Positions 1 through 11,289 of a DNA stretch of 31,878 bases are shown in pieces. Each line of letters begins with the position of its first letter. Position 1 is the stretch's first letter. The DNA is from Parvularia atlantis (taxonomy: Eukaryota > Opisthokonta > Rotosphaerida). Below the pieces are notes generated by a model. The model saw only the letters and a list, made by a program, of their open reading frames with translations, was not told the DNA's origin and ran no database searches. The DNA lies in NCBI GenBank assembly GCA_943704415.1, contig CALSCO010000448.1, forward strand, positions 1-31,878, read 5' to 3'. The translations under genes were made by a program, and so were the position numbers.

Positions 1-87
1 TGTGCCGGTTGCCTGAATATGTGCTGTGGTGCTGACGTTGCGTGCGACGCGCCCGCGCACGCGCCCGGGGGGGGGGGGGGGGGGCTT
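1..87 (+). repeat. Near-identical copy of an intron of the DENN gene
   Basis: Bases 1-87 match 3449-3539 apart from one substitution (A at 59, C at 3507) and the length of the G-run (18 G at 67-84; 22 G at 3515-3536). Similarity stops just after the G-run plus CTT. The second copy is an intron inside the DENN gene (GT at 3448-3449, CAG at about 3540). This copy begins one base inside that intron's donor, exactly at the window edge. It may be an assembly artefact around a homopolymer at a contig end, or a true dispersed intron copy. Confidence 0.85.
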
Positions 88-312
88 GGCTCTCGTAGGA
101 ATGACGAGCCAAGGAAGAGCGCCTGCGCGGGGCGTCGGCGTCGCCGTGAGCGCGGTGCGCACGAGGAGGAGGAGGGGCGACGGCAAGAAGGGGTGGTGGG
201 GACGGCGAACGAGGCGCGCGGCGACGGTGGGCAGCGGGTGAAAAAATAACGCCGACGCCAGCCACGTGGCGCCCGCGTGGCCCCCGCACCGCGTGGCCCC
301 GCCGCGCGCGCT

Positions 313-319
313 GATTGGT
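313..319 (-). promoter_or_regulatory. Inverted CCAAT box
   Basis: The + strand reads GATTGGT, which is ACCAATC on the other strand, the classic NF-Y (CCAAT) site. It lies about 20 bp upstream of the heat-shock element and about 290 bp upstream of the DENN start. The assignment rests on the motif and its position only. Confidence 0.45.
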
Positions 320-338
320 CGACGCCATCGATTGTCCC

Positions 339-361
339 GAAGCGTCGAGAACGTTCTCGAA
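339..361. promoter_or_regulatory. Heat-shock element (HSF-binding site)
   Basis: Alternating 5-bp units: GAA at 339-341, a one-mismatch TTC (GTC) at 344-346, GAA at 349-351, TTC at 354-356 and GAA at 359-361. The last three units form a perfect nGAAnnTTCnnGAAn element, which is what trimeric heat-shock factor binds. It sits 20 bp from a CCAAT box, upstream of the DENN gene, so stress induction of that gene is plausible. Confidence 0.55.
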
Positions 362-609
362 GCGGCGTGTAGCATGACAGCCGCCGTACCACCGCGGGCG
401 ACGTGCGGGGCGACGTGCGGGGCGGGTTGGCGGTGTGCGGTGTGCGGCGAGCGACGACAGAGACGGGTGGCAGTCGTGTGCGTGCGCGGATGCCGTGCCG
501 ATGCGCCGCGTGTCGTTGAGCTTGTTCGTCCAGGACGAGCCCACAGAACACAACGTGCCACAATCAGGGCCACCAACAACCCCTCGCTGGGCATCCTTCA
601 CAGCCGCAG

Positions 610-3600
610 ATGGACGACACGCGTAGACGCCGCTCGTCCTTCGGCGCGGCTGGCATCGGCGCGCCCCGCCCGCCGCCCGCGTCGCCCGCACGCGTGCTCG
701 ACCGAGTCGTGCTCGTCGTGCCGCTGCTCGAGCCGCCGGGGACGCAGCGCTCGCGCACCGTCTTCTACCCGCCGCTGGACGACGACGTGGACGAGAACCT
801 GGCGCACATGCTCCACGCTGTGCCGCTCTTCTGCTTCCCGGCGGGTGACTCGCACGTCGAGCACGTCGAGGTGCACGACGAGGTGGACGGCCAGCCACGA
901 TGCGCGCTGCACGCCTTTGTGCTCACGGACGCCTACGGCGCGCGCCGCTTCTGCACGTGCCTTGTCGCACGCCACGGCCGCGCACGCCGCGCGCTCTGCG
1001 CCGTGCTCAACTACCCGATGTGGCAGACCGCGCGCGCCCTGCTCCTCGTGCGTTACGCCTGCCGCGCGCGCGTCGCGCCGCTCACGCACGCTTAACCAGG
1101 CGCTGCACCGCGCGCACGGCGGGCGCCTCACGACGGCGATGCGCCCGGCCATCCTCGACCTCGTCTTCCGTGTGCGCCGCGTGGGGCGCGGGCTCGTCGC
1201 GCCGACGCCGCTGATCACCGCACGCGCAGCTGCCCCTCCCGCCACCCGCGCTACCCGTCGCCGTCTCGCTCGGCACCGAGCGCCTCGTGATCGCGCGCCA
1301 GCCGCTGCCGCACGTGTCTTGTGCGTCGCTCTTTGTGCGCGCGCTGCCGCTTGGGGCGCGCGCTGATCGTGCGCGCGCGCAGGCGATGTGCCGCTTGCGT
1401 TCCTCTTTGCGCACCTCAGCGCCGGCACCGTCGTCCAGGCCGTGCACGCGCTCGCGACGCAGACGCCCGTGGTCGTCGTCGCCGAGGACGCCGCGCTGCT
1501 CACGCCCGTGTGCGAGGTGTGCGGCACGTTTGTGCTGATCCCCGTGGCTCACGGGCGCGCGGCACAGGCGCTGCGCTCGCTCGTGTACCCGCTCTGCCTC
1601 GAGGATGTGTACGTGCCGCTGGTGCCGGCTGAGCTCGCCGACATCGTCCAGTCGCCCACGAGCTTCTTCCTCGGGTGCGCGTGGGCCCTGTGAACGACGC
1701 GCAGCGCGGACTTATCGTCGGCATGCGCGCAGTCTCCCGGCCGCCGCCTTTGCCGCGTCGGCGCCGATGATGGAGGAGGGCGTGCTCGTGGTCGACCTCG
1801 ACGCCGACTACGCCCACGGCGCGCCGGCCAGTCTCACCCCGCCCATCCTGCGCAAGGTGAGCCATAACGTGTGCGTGCGCGCGGCTGCGCTGAACCGCAC
1901 GTACGCCAGGCCGTGGCCATGGCTGTGCACCACGCGCTCTGCGGCCGCGATGGCGACCTCGTCGTGCACACGCGCCCCTTCAAGCGCCCCGCCGAGCCAC
2001 CAGTGCGCGCACGCGCGCGGCCAACATGCGCACTGACGGCGGCGCACCCGCCAGGCGGGTCTCTTTGGCCTCTCGCCCGCCGAGCGCGAGCAGGACGCGC
2101 GCCTGCGGTCGGTCTTCCTCGCGCACGTTGCGTTCCTGCTCGCCGGCCACCGCGTGTGCTACTCCGTGGTGCGCATGACCGTTGTTTGCGTGCTGCCACA
2201 GTGCTCATGCGCACGGGCGACACAGCGACGGCGTACGCAGTCGACGGGGTACAACTTTGAGCAGTTTGCGCCGCTGCGCGCAAACGGATGCCCGGACTTG
2301 CAGCCGCTCTTCTCGGTGCGCTAGCCAGCGTGCCAGCTACCGCGGTTACCAACTGCCCCGTGTCCAGCGCCTGGCCGAGGGGCTGCCGTTCCAGCGCTAC
2401 ATCGAGCAGCGCGACACGACCGACTCGAAGGACACGCTGCTCTCTGGGGACCAGCTGTTCCTGTCGTGCGTGCTCGGCGCGTTTGCGATGGGCCTGACGG
2501 TGCCACGCACAGCTACGCCGACCGCGCCGAGCAGCTTCGACGCCGCTGCGCTGAGCAGCTGACCGAGCGCAACCTGCTCACGTTCATGCGCGACTGCGAG
2601 CCTCTGATCCTCGACGGTGCGTGCGCGTGCTGAAACGTGCGTCCTCGGCTTACACTTTGCCACCAGACTTGCACCATCAGCTCGCCACGGAGGCCTCGGC
2701 CGCGCTCGACCTCGACCGCGTCGCGTCGGAGAGCTGCTCGACGCTGTCGCTCAACAACGTCAGCACGCTGTCGTCGTCGTCGTCGCAGGTGCTGTGGCCC
2801 ACGTTCTTCAGGCTCGTATCCGCGCGCTCCTCCGCACCGGCGACGCCCGTGGCTGCCGCGCCCCTCGACGATGGCGTCGGCGACGACGCGGACGTGCACT
2901 CGGGCGCCGAGATCGGCACCGCGGCCAGCGGTGACTTTCTGCCCAGCAGCAACATGCTCTCGGAGGCGGCCAGCAGCGCCAAGCTCCGCGTCGTGTGCGT
3001 GGACGATGCGCGCATGACTGGATTCGTCGTCCTCACTCGCGCGCAGCTGTGACGAGCAGCTGATCGAACGCATCCAGGCGTACCTCGCGCTGCATGAGGA
3101 CGACAGGTGTGTTGCCACCCAGCTCACCCCTGCTGCTCACACGCACGCGCACGTAGAGCGTCGGAGCGCTTCGAGCGCGCGCCGCTGCGTTGGATGCGCG
3201 CAATCGCCTACGAGGGTATCAATCGCCACGCGGACGCGCTCAAGGACTACCTGCGCATGTGCGCCGGTCGTGCTGTCGCTCACTGCATTCTGACAGGGCT
3301 GCGCGACAGCTTTGGCTCGAGCGTGTGTGACGAGACGCTGACCGCGCCGCGGCTGTACGCGCTGTTCCAGTCGCTCACGGTGCCGCAGCTGCTCGCCGTC
3401 AGCCCGTTTGCCGAGGCCGCGCTGGAGCGCTGGAGCCCGTCACAGCGGTGTGCCGGTTGCCTGAATATGTGCTGTGGTGCTGACGTTGCGTGCGACGCGC
3501 CCGCGCCCGCGCCCGGGGGGGGGGGGGGGGGGGGGGCTTCAGGACGCGTCTGCTCAACGAGTTTCGCGCGCACCTGCGGGCGCTGCAGAGCCTGCACGTA

Positions 3601-5637
3601 GCCAAGATTGAGCAGCAGTGCGCCCGATCGTGCCACGCCGCCGCTGCTGCTGCTCACGTGTGCGCGTGGGTGTGTGCAGGGGCTTATTGCAGATGCCGGC
3701 GCTCTTCTTTGCGACCACGGTGAACCTCGACGCCTTTGCGATCGCATCACTGCTCGAGCGCCAGCCGTCGTCAGACCGTGCGTGGCAGCGCCGCCGCGTC
3801 GCCGCTCACCTGGGTCGCGAGTGCAGTGCGCCGCAGCTCGCGAGGCCACATCTCCACGGCCGTCTACGACCACCGCGCCGACCTTGCCGCACGCCGCACG
3901 TCAATGTGCGCACGTTACGCACGACGCCGTTCGCGTCGTCACCCCCCGCCACGCAGCGTGATCCGCGAGGGCGCGCGGGCCATGAACATGCGCGCCCGGC
4001 AGAGCGTCGCCGCCGCAAGCGTGTCGTTCCGCAAGATTCGCGCGGCGGGCGGCCCGCGCATGTCGATCTCGAGCGTCGCTTCCTTGACCGGCGCGCCGCC
4101 AGCGCCCATGCCGGGCTCGGGCCTGAACGTGCTCAACATCCCGGCCGAGAGCGCCAGCCGTAGCGCGCCGAGCTTGCCGCACGACGAGATGCAACTGCGA
4201 CTGCCCACGCAGTCGGCCGCGCGCGCCATCGCGCTCTCGGTCGAGCTTGTGCGGACGCTTCTCGACCTGCTCTCGACGTCGGCGCGCGCGCACGACGCGC
4301 CCGCGCCGCCGGCCACGGTGCCGATTAACCGCGTAAAGAACCTGCGCAAGCTCAAGGACCTCAAGCGCATGGGCGGCGACGCGCCTGGTGCACCGGACGT
4401 GCAGGACTCGACGCAGCCAGCGGACGAGAACCACGTGCAGACGACCGCAAGCGACACGCACTTCTTTGACACGCACGACCTAGCCGTTATTAAGGTGTGC
4501 GTGGCGCGTCAACGCGACCCCCGGCTGAGCCGCGTGCGCAGAGCATGCCCAAGAGCCTGGTTTACTTCAAGTACGTGCGCGACACGTGGCAGCTGCAGAC
4601 GGTCGACGTGGACACGCTCACGATGGCCGAGCGCGTGTGCTTCTTCCTCAATGTGTGCACGGCGCTCGAGGTGCGTGCGTGTCGCCTTTTCGCTGCGACC
4701 GCTGACGCACGCACGCGCGCACGCACGGGAACAGATCCACAGCGTTGCGGCGCTCGGGCGGCCCGTGTGCTTCTTCGACCGCGCGACGGGCGCTCTGCCG
4801 TCGTACATGATCACGGCTGCGCGCGAGCCGCTCACGTCCGATGACATCAAGCACACGATCATGCGCCTCGCACCGCGGCTGTCGTCGGCGGGGGCGCTTG
4901 ATGGCGAGCTGCCGGGACGGCAGTGGACGCTCGCGATCTCGTCGATGCTTGAGGACGCGGTCGCGCACCCGCTCCTGCGCCCGGCCGACGTCTCCGCACA
5001 CAACGAGCAGGCACTGCTGGAAGGTGTGCGCTTGCAGCGGAAGGGCCGCGTCTGGTGGCTGATCAAGCGCGACAGGCGCGCACGCCATGCGCGACCGCCT
5101 CCCGTTCAACTGGCACTGCCTGCTGTTCTTTGCCCCGCTCGAGTGTACGCGCGAGCGGCCGTACGTGCGCCTCTACTCGCCGGACCGTCTCGAGGTGCGC
5201 CCGCCGCGATGCTCTGCCTTGCATGACCCGCTCGTCACCAGGAGCAGCTCTCAGCCGCCACCACGCGCTACGTCAACGACAACGTCGTGCTCCAGCTGCG
5301 CGACACTGGCGACCACCACGAGGCCGCGCGCGAGACCGTGCTCCTCCCGGCCGACATGCGGCGCCTGTGCCGGGACGCGTTTGCCGGCGAGCCGCGGCAG
5401 ATGATGCGCTACCTTGTGCCGCTTCTCCCGTCGTGCAAGCTCGCCGCGTGCGCCGCTCCATGCGGACCCGCGTGCGCGCACACCAACTGATCGACTGCGC
5501 GCGGCGCCAGGGTCGATTGGGACTCGGCCGACGTCCGGCTCATTGACGCCCTCGACGACAGCAACGCCGCGCGGCAGGACCTGGCACGGGCCGGGCGCTT
5601 CCAGCTGTCGTGGCGGGCAGAGGACACGCGTGGGTGA
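610..5637 (+). CDS. DENN-domain protein with C-terminal DUF547 domain
   Basis: Multi-exon gene from ATG 610 to TGA 5635-5637, well over 1,200 residues. Exon 1 (610-1047) carries a uDENN module (FCFPAGD, then FVLTDAYGARRFC). The central DENN follows (DVPLAFLFAHLSAG; LVYPLCLEDVYVPLVPAEL; IVQSPTSFFLG), then VLVVDLD and a dDENN-like part (VFLAHVAFLLAGH; LPFQRYIEQR) to about 2,580. DENN modules are Rab GTPase exchange factors at membranes. The C-terminal part (about 4,550-5,630) matches DUF547: ERVCFFLNVCTALE, EPLTSDDIKHTIMR and LPFNWHCLLFFAPLE. Resolved introns include 1048-1099, 1321-1382, 1675-1732 and 3448-3540. Branch-like CTTAAC or CTGAT elements precede the acceptors. Splicing between about 3600 and 4000 is not resolved. 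The middle is low-complexity Ser/Ala-rich. The domain calls are firm; the exon details are approximate. Confidence 0.85.
3448..3540 (+). repeat. DENN-gene intron with G22 run, source of the window-start copy
   Basis: The reading frame passes from ...SPSQR to RTRLLNEF by removing GTGTGCC...CTTCAG. The intron carries 22 consecutive G on the sense strand (3515-3536). A long sense-strand G-run also occurs in a myosin VI intron. The first 90 or so bases are repeated at 1-87. Confidence 0.75.
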
Positions 5638-5866
5638 GCGATGTACATCGAGAGCACTTGCGCGCCCCCTCCCCCCTCGTCGTCTTCGCCGCACTGCCAG
5701 CTTTCACTTCTCGTGCTCACTACCAGCTGTCACCTCGCGCGCAGTCAAGGCGCGAGGTCGCATACGCCGTCTCGCCCCACACCATTGCACACAGAACACA
5801 GACGCGTCCCCCCACAGGGGCCACCGGCCACCGGCCACCGCCGTCTGATCGCCCGCGCGGCGCAGC
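5638..5866. other. Convergent 3' intergenic spacer
   Basis: About 230 bp between the DENN stop and the myosin VI stop, which face each other. It holds a short CCACCGG tandem repeat at about 5820-5840. No AATAAA-like polyadenylation signal is obvious on either strand. Confidence 0.5.
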
Positions 5867-8155
5867 TCAGAAGCCGCAGTCCTCGAGGATGTTGATGATC
5901 TTCTTGGCACGCTCATTCTTGCCGAGCATGGCGAGGCAGCGGGTCTGCGCACAACGGTGAGCCAGCCGGCCACTGTGCAGCACCGCCACGCACCCACTCC
6001 TCCTCGAACGTCGCCTTGGAGATCTCTGCGCCGGGCTTCTCCGTCAGGCCCGTCTCGCTGAGCGACAGGTCGCACATCTCGCTGTCGTTCTGGCCAGCGA
6101 CGAGCATGACCTGCGCATCATACCGTCAGCAGCGCGCAGAAAACTGCGCACGCAAACGCACCGGCTTCGAGTTGGGGTGCACCTCGAGCTGGCGCTTGAC
6201 GCGCTGGCCGTCAAAGTGCGCCCACCAGAGACCCTTCTTCTTGGCCTTGCCCTTGGCGCCCGGGCGGGTGAAGGGGATGCGGAAGTAGCGGTCGGTGGGC
6301 ACGACCTTCTTGGGCTCGGCCTTGGCCGCCTGCGCCGTCGCCGAGCCCTGTTGCAGGATCGCGGCGACGTTGGTCGCGCCCGATGGGCCCGTGCCCGCCG
6401 ACGCCGGCATGCTCTTGCCCTCGTACTTCTGCTTCCAGTTGTAGTAGGCCTTGAGGCGCTTCTGGAACTCGTTGCGGCAGGCCTGGAGCAGGTCGATGTC
6501 TGTCGACGAGTTGATCGTGTCGCGCAGCTGCGCGTACGACCACTTGGACAGGTCCACGCCCGCGAGGCTGCCCGACGTGACCGCCGGCGCGACGACAGGC
6601 ACAATCGAGATACGCGCCGGCTCGGGCGTCGGCGGCGCCTCCTCGTTGAGCTCGCGCGTGAGGCGCACGGCCAGCTCGTGGTCGCGCTGCTCCTGCTCCA
6701 CGCGGCGCTCCTCCTCCTCGACGGCGCGGCCGGCGTCGGTGTTCTGCGGCCGCGGGCCAGCGTGAGCGATCGGCCGCGCGTGCGGCGGGCCGGGCGCGCA
6801 CCTTCATCGCCTTCATCTTCTCCTCGCGCTCCTGCTGCAGACGCTCCTCCTCAGCCTGGCGCTTCTCCTCCTCCTCGAGCCGGCGGCGTTCCTCCATCAC
6901 GCGGTTGCGCTCCGACTCGGCCTGCCGCGCACGCAGCTTCTCAGCACCGCACGAGCTGTCGGTGCGTTGCAGCCACGCACCATCAGCTTCATCCGACGCT
7001 CCTCCTCCTCCTCGGCCTGGCGGCGCGCCTCCTCGAGGCGGCGCAGCTCCTCGAGGCGCTGGCGCTCACGCTCAGCGGCCTCACGGGCGGCACGCTGCAC
7101 CCACGCGATCAGCGACCACCCAAGCACGCACGCAGGCGGCCCTGTGCCGCCGGCGCACCTCGGCCTCCTCGGCGGCGCGGCGACGGGCCTCGGCAAGCTC
7201 GAGCGCGATGCGAGCGTCGCGGAACTGCTGAAAGACGACGACGTACTTGTCACGCGCGAGGAAGGCGCGGGCCATGGTCGTGGCGACGATGCGGGCGTTG
7301 AGGCGCTGTGAACGCGCGTGCCGTACGGTCAGACAGCCGCCAAACCAAGCGCGCGGCTCCCCCGCACGCACGATGCGGATCTTCTTCGTCAGCTTGATCG
7401 ACGCAATCGTCGCGAAGATGGCCCGGCGCCAGCGCTTGCGCATGAGCCACTTGAGCACCTTCTTGACGATCTCCATCGTCATCTTCTCGTCGTTGCGCGT
7501 GATCTGGTCCAGCAGAGCGTACTTGCCCGCGCGGAAGAAGACCTTGGTCAGGCCAAACTTAAAGTCGTCCTCGTTGCTGCCCAGCGCGAAGATGAGCGCC
7601 TCGCAGAACGTGCGCGCATCGAGCTTCTGCAGAATCGGCGGGAGGAAGCCGCTAGTGGCACGCACATGCGCGTCAATTGCCTAGCAGGACGCGCGCGTCA
7701 CGGGGCGACGCACCGGTACATCTTGTAGAGCGTCTCAAAGTCCGTGCGCGACGGGTAGCCCTTCTGCATCAGCTCGAGCACCTCCATCATGCCGCCGCAG
7801 TGCTGTGCGCGGCCATACGCGCGTCAGCTCCGCGCGCAGACGGCGGCGCACTCTCCGCACCAGCTGCTGCAGCACGTCGATGCCGTCAAACTTGCCCGAC
7901 TCCTGGCCCATGTTGGGCTTGATGCAGCGGATGAAGTGCTGCCGAGACGGCCGCGCGTCAGCACGCAGCCCCCCCCCCCCCCCCCCCCGTCACAGGCGCC
8001 GCGCGCCACACGCACCGACTTGGTGCTGTTGAGCTTGAAGAGCAGATCCTTGAGCTGGCGCTTGAACTTGGAGCCGACCGAAACAAAGTTGAGTTTGCCC
8101 TTCTGCGCGTTGTCTGGCGCGCAGAAGAGAAAATGAGCTCGAGCATGCACCAAAA

Positions 8156-8239
<84 letters not shown>

Positions 8240-10993
8240 GGCGCACCCTCGGGCGAGAGGTCGCACAGCGCCGAGACAAACGCCTTGGAGCTGCTGCGCA
8301 GAAGCTCCTCGAGGTCGATCGAGAGCGCGTCGTTGTTCTTCTCGAGGAAGCCGACGACCTCGTAGCACACGGCGCCGGCGTAGTGGCGCACGACGAACGC
8401 TGGGCGGGCGTGCCCCCCATGTCAATACACGATGTACGCGCAGGCCGCACGGTGCCGCGGCTGCGCACCCTCGTCACGGTTGAGCTTCTGGTGCGCCTTG
8501 AGCGGCGACTTCTTGGGATCGGCAAACTTGGGGTGCTTCATGTGCTTCTCGTGCACGGCCGTGCCAAAGCCCTTGTCCGAGGCGTTGGGGCCCTTGGCGG
8601 CCTCGTCGAGCACGGCGAAGATGCCGTTCTTGGCGTCCTCGATCATCTCGATGCAGTCGTCGTTCGAGAGATACTTGATCGGCGGCACAAAGATGCCCTC
8701 CTTCTCGTAGATCTCCTGCTCCTGTAGACGTACGCGGTCGCGCGCGTGAGCACGGGCGCGCACACATGGCCCGCCCCGCGGCCCCGCGACGCACCTGCTT
8801 AAGGACCTTCTCGTTGAAGAAGCCCTGCAGCTTCTCGTTACAGAAGTTGATGCAGAACTGCTCGTACGAGTTGTGGTCAAAGTACTCGAAGCCGGCGATG
8901 TCGAGGACACCGATGTAGAACGCTGCACGCGCGCGCGCGCGCGCGTGTGAGGACGGCACGGCGCGAGTGAGGCGACCACGCACAGTCCTCGTTCTCGACC
9001 GTGCCCATGGTCGACGACAGCACGACCTGCTGCTGCGCCTTGCCGCCGGCGACGCCCTTGAACGGCAGCGCCTTGTTGACGCGGCCGACGATCCAGTCAA
9101 ACAGCGTCTTGTATACCGACTTTGCCAGGGCCATGGTCGAGAGCGCGGCCTCCTCGGGCTGGCGAGGCGGGGCGGGGCGCGGTCACGCGTCAGAGCGCAA
9201 CACGCCAAGGGAAGGGGGATAGCATACCTTGAGCGGCTTGCGAATGATGGTCTGGTGCTTGCCGGCCTGCGACATGAGGCGCTCGGTCAGGGCCTGCTGC
9301 ATCTTGTCTTCCTTCACGCCGAGAAGCTGCAGAGGCGCGCCACCGGTCAGCCGTGCTGGTAGTTGTAACACGCGTCTGCGCGTACGTCGGCGCAGATCTT
9401 GAGCAGGTCCATGTTGGCGACCTTGGAGCCGCCGTTGTTGACGCCGCCCTCGACAAACTCGAGGTTGCCGACCTGGATCACCGCGGCGACCGTGCGCATC
9501 GTGTCCTCCTTCTCGGCCTCGCTCATGCCGATGCTGCGCCACGCGACGGGTCAGGTGTGCGCCGTCAATGGGGGGCCAAGCGCCGCGCACTTGTTCATGG
9601 CCGTCATCAACTTGCCAAACATGGCCTTGTCGTCGACGCCGTCGACCTTGGTCGTCGTGTTGAGGATCTACCGCGCGGCGCGCACGCACGTCAGCGGCCT
9701 GCCAGCAGCAGACAGGCCCTGTGTGGCACACACCTTGTACTTCTCGGCCGGCTGCAGCGACCACTGCTTGCGCCAGTTATCGGGCGCGCCGGCGAGGAGC
9801 TCGTAGAAGACGTGGTAGTTGCGCTGGTGCGCGCGTGCATCAGCCGTGCACGAGCGCAAGCGCGTCGCGGGCGTGCACCTCGCTCGGATTCTGGAGCACG
9901 ACGCGCGACTTCTCAAGCAGGTAGTGCGAGATCGAGGCGCCGTCGAGCGTCGCGTTGGCGTCAAAGTGGATCTGCGCGGCGGCCGTCAGCCCTCCCCATC
10001 CCAGAGCAAGGCAGGTGCGCACGCGCGCGCACCTCGATGAACTTGCCGAAGCGCGACGAGTTCTTGTTGCGCGTCGTCTTGGCGTTGCCGAACGACTCGA
10101 GCACGGGGTTGGCTGCACAGGGCGGGCACGCGGGTCAGTCAGGCTGCCGTGCGGCGCGCACGACGGGCAGCGCACTCTCCAGCACGGTCTGCTCGAGCTT
10201 GTTGATGTTCTTGACGCTGACGTCGTTGTGGCCGAGCGCCGTGAGGTACTTCATGATGTACTTGGACGTCTCGGTCTTGCCGGCGCCCGACTCGCCCGAG
10301 ACAATGATCGACTGCGAGATCTTGCCCGACTTCATGCTGCGGAAGGCGTAGTCGGCTGCGCGGGCCCATGTGAGCGGCGCTGCATCGCGCGGTGACGCGC
10401 GGGCGGCGCACCGATCGCGTAGACGTGCGGGGGCTCGGTGCCGATCGAGCGGCCGCGGTACTGCATCAGGTACTTGCCCTCGTACACCTCCAGCGGCTTG
10501 AACGGGTTGACGGCGATGAGGATGTGGCCCGTGAACGTCTGCGTTGCGTTGCATGGGTCAGTATGAGGGCGGAGGGAGGGAGGGAGAGAGCGGCGCGCAC
10601 GTAGATCTCGTCCTTGCGGTGGCGCAGGCGCAGGTTATTGAGCAGCGAGGCCGCGTGGAGGAACATGAGCTGCGTGTTGTCGTTGTAGCTCACGTTCTCC
10701 AGGTCCTGCTTGCGGTGCGCCGGCAGCGCCTTCTCGAGCGGCACGACGACGGTCGCGTTGTCGACCTGCGGCGTGATAACGTGAGCGCGTGCCGACAACG
10801 GCGAGCAGCGCGCACCAGACGCGACACGCTCACGCCCTTGTCGGCCATGTCGGTGACCTCGCCGAGCGTGAAGCCTTCCTGGAAGGCGCCACCACCCGCG
10901 CGTGAGTGAGCCACGCGGCGCCGTCCCGCACGCGGCGCGCACCTTCAGGTCCGGCACCCACACGAGGTCCTTCAGCACCGAGTTGTTGGCCAT
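5867..10993 (-). CDS. MYO6: Myosin VI heavy chain
   Basis: Full-length unconventional myosin, ATG at 10993, stop at 5867, with many short introns. Order: SH3-like N-terminus; motor with P-loop [13 protein letters not shown], switch [15 protein letters not shown], switch [10 protein letters not shown], and [13 protein letters not shown]. The converter ends [18 protein letters not shown]. It is followed by a segment matching the myosin VI reverse-gear insert 2 ([18 protein letters not shown], then SIKLTKKI), which makes movement to the actin minus end likely. Next come one IQ-like segment, a long charged helix rich in E/R/K (about 7230-6790), then [17 protein letters not shown] and the cargo-binding domain ([29 protein letters not shown]). 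The tail RRL site reads KRL and the WWY site reads LWW, so adaptor binding may differ. The proximal-tail three-helix bundle of animal myosin VI seems absent. Introns include a (CT)n tract and a G20 run. Confidence 0.95.
7969..7988 (-). repeat. G20 homopolymer in a myosin VI intron
   Basis: Twenty C on the + strand, read as G20 on the sense strand of the intron between the codons for NSTKS and HFIRCIKPN. It parallels the G22 run in the DENN intron. Run length is likely to vary and to be error-prone in sequencing. Confidence 0.8.
8155..8238 (-). repeat. (CT)n/(CTGT)n microsatellite in a myosin VI intron
   Basis: GA/GACA repeats on the + strand, so CT/CTGT on the sense strand. It lies in the intron between LCDLSPEG and [10 protein letters not shown], near the donor, and enlarges that intron to well over 100 bp against a usual 50-65. 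Confidence 0.85.
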
Positions 10994-11289
10994 TGCTGCT
11001 GCTGCCCTGCTGCCGCCTGCTGCCTGCGGGACGCGCGTCGGACGTGAGGTGGGCGAGAGGGGCAGGAGGGAGAGCAGCTGGACTAGCAACGCGCGCAGCA
11101 CGGCCCCCCCAGCGCCCGCGCAAAATTACGCCACGCACGTCGCGCCCCCCGCCACGTCTCGCCAAGCCGGCCCCTCGCCGCCGCGCGGATCCGCGCGCCC
11201 GCGACGCGCAGCCGCCAGAGAACAAAGGGCGCAGCGCGCCAGTCGCGAGGAAATGGGCCGAACATTTAACTCACGAAACAACCGGCGCC
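10994..11289. promoter_or_regulatory. Shared divergent promoter of myosin VI and the G-patch gene
   Basis: About 296 bp separate the two divergent start codons, so both promoters must lie here or overlap. It has an AT-richer patch, AACATTTAACT, at about 11262-11272, close to the + gene start, and CAAAATTACG at about 11119. No canonical TATA box is seen. Inferred from position. Confidence 0.4.

Larger units (their letters stand above)
88..609. other. Non-coding region upstream of the DENN gene
   Basis: No convincing gene. Open frames here are Arg/Ala-rich GC artefacts. The stretch holds a purine-rich GAG repeat near 162-177, a run of GTGGC/GTGGCC words at 266-300, the CCAAT box and heat-shock element listed separately, and a repeated GCGACGTGCGGG word at about 398-421. 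It is best read as promoter plus 5' untranslated region of the gene starting at 610. Confidence 0.5.

Noticed and set aside
3262-3291. 30-bp intron in the DENN gene
   Set aside because: The segment is in frame and open, a multiple of three, and shorter than all other introns; read as coding.
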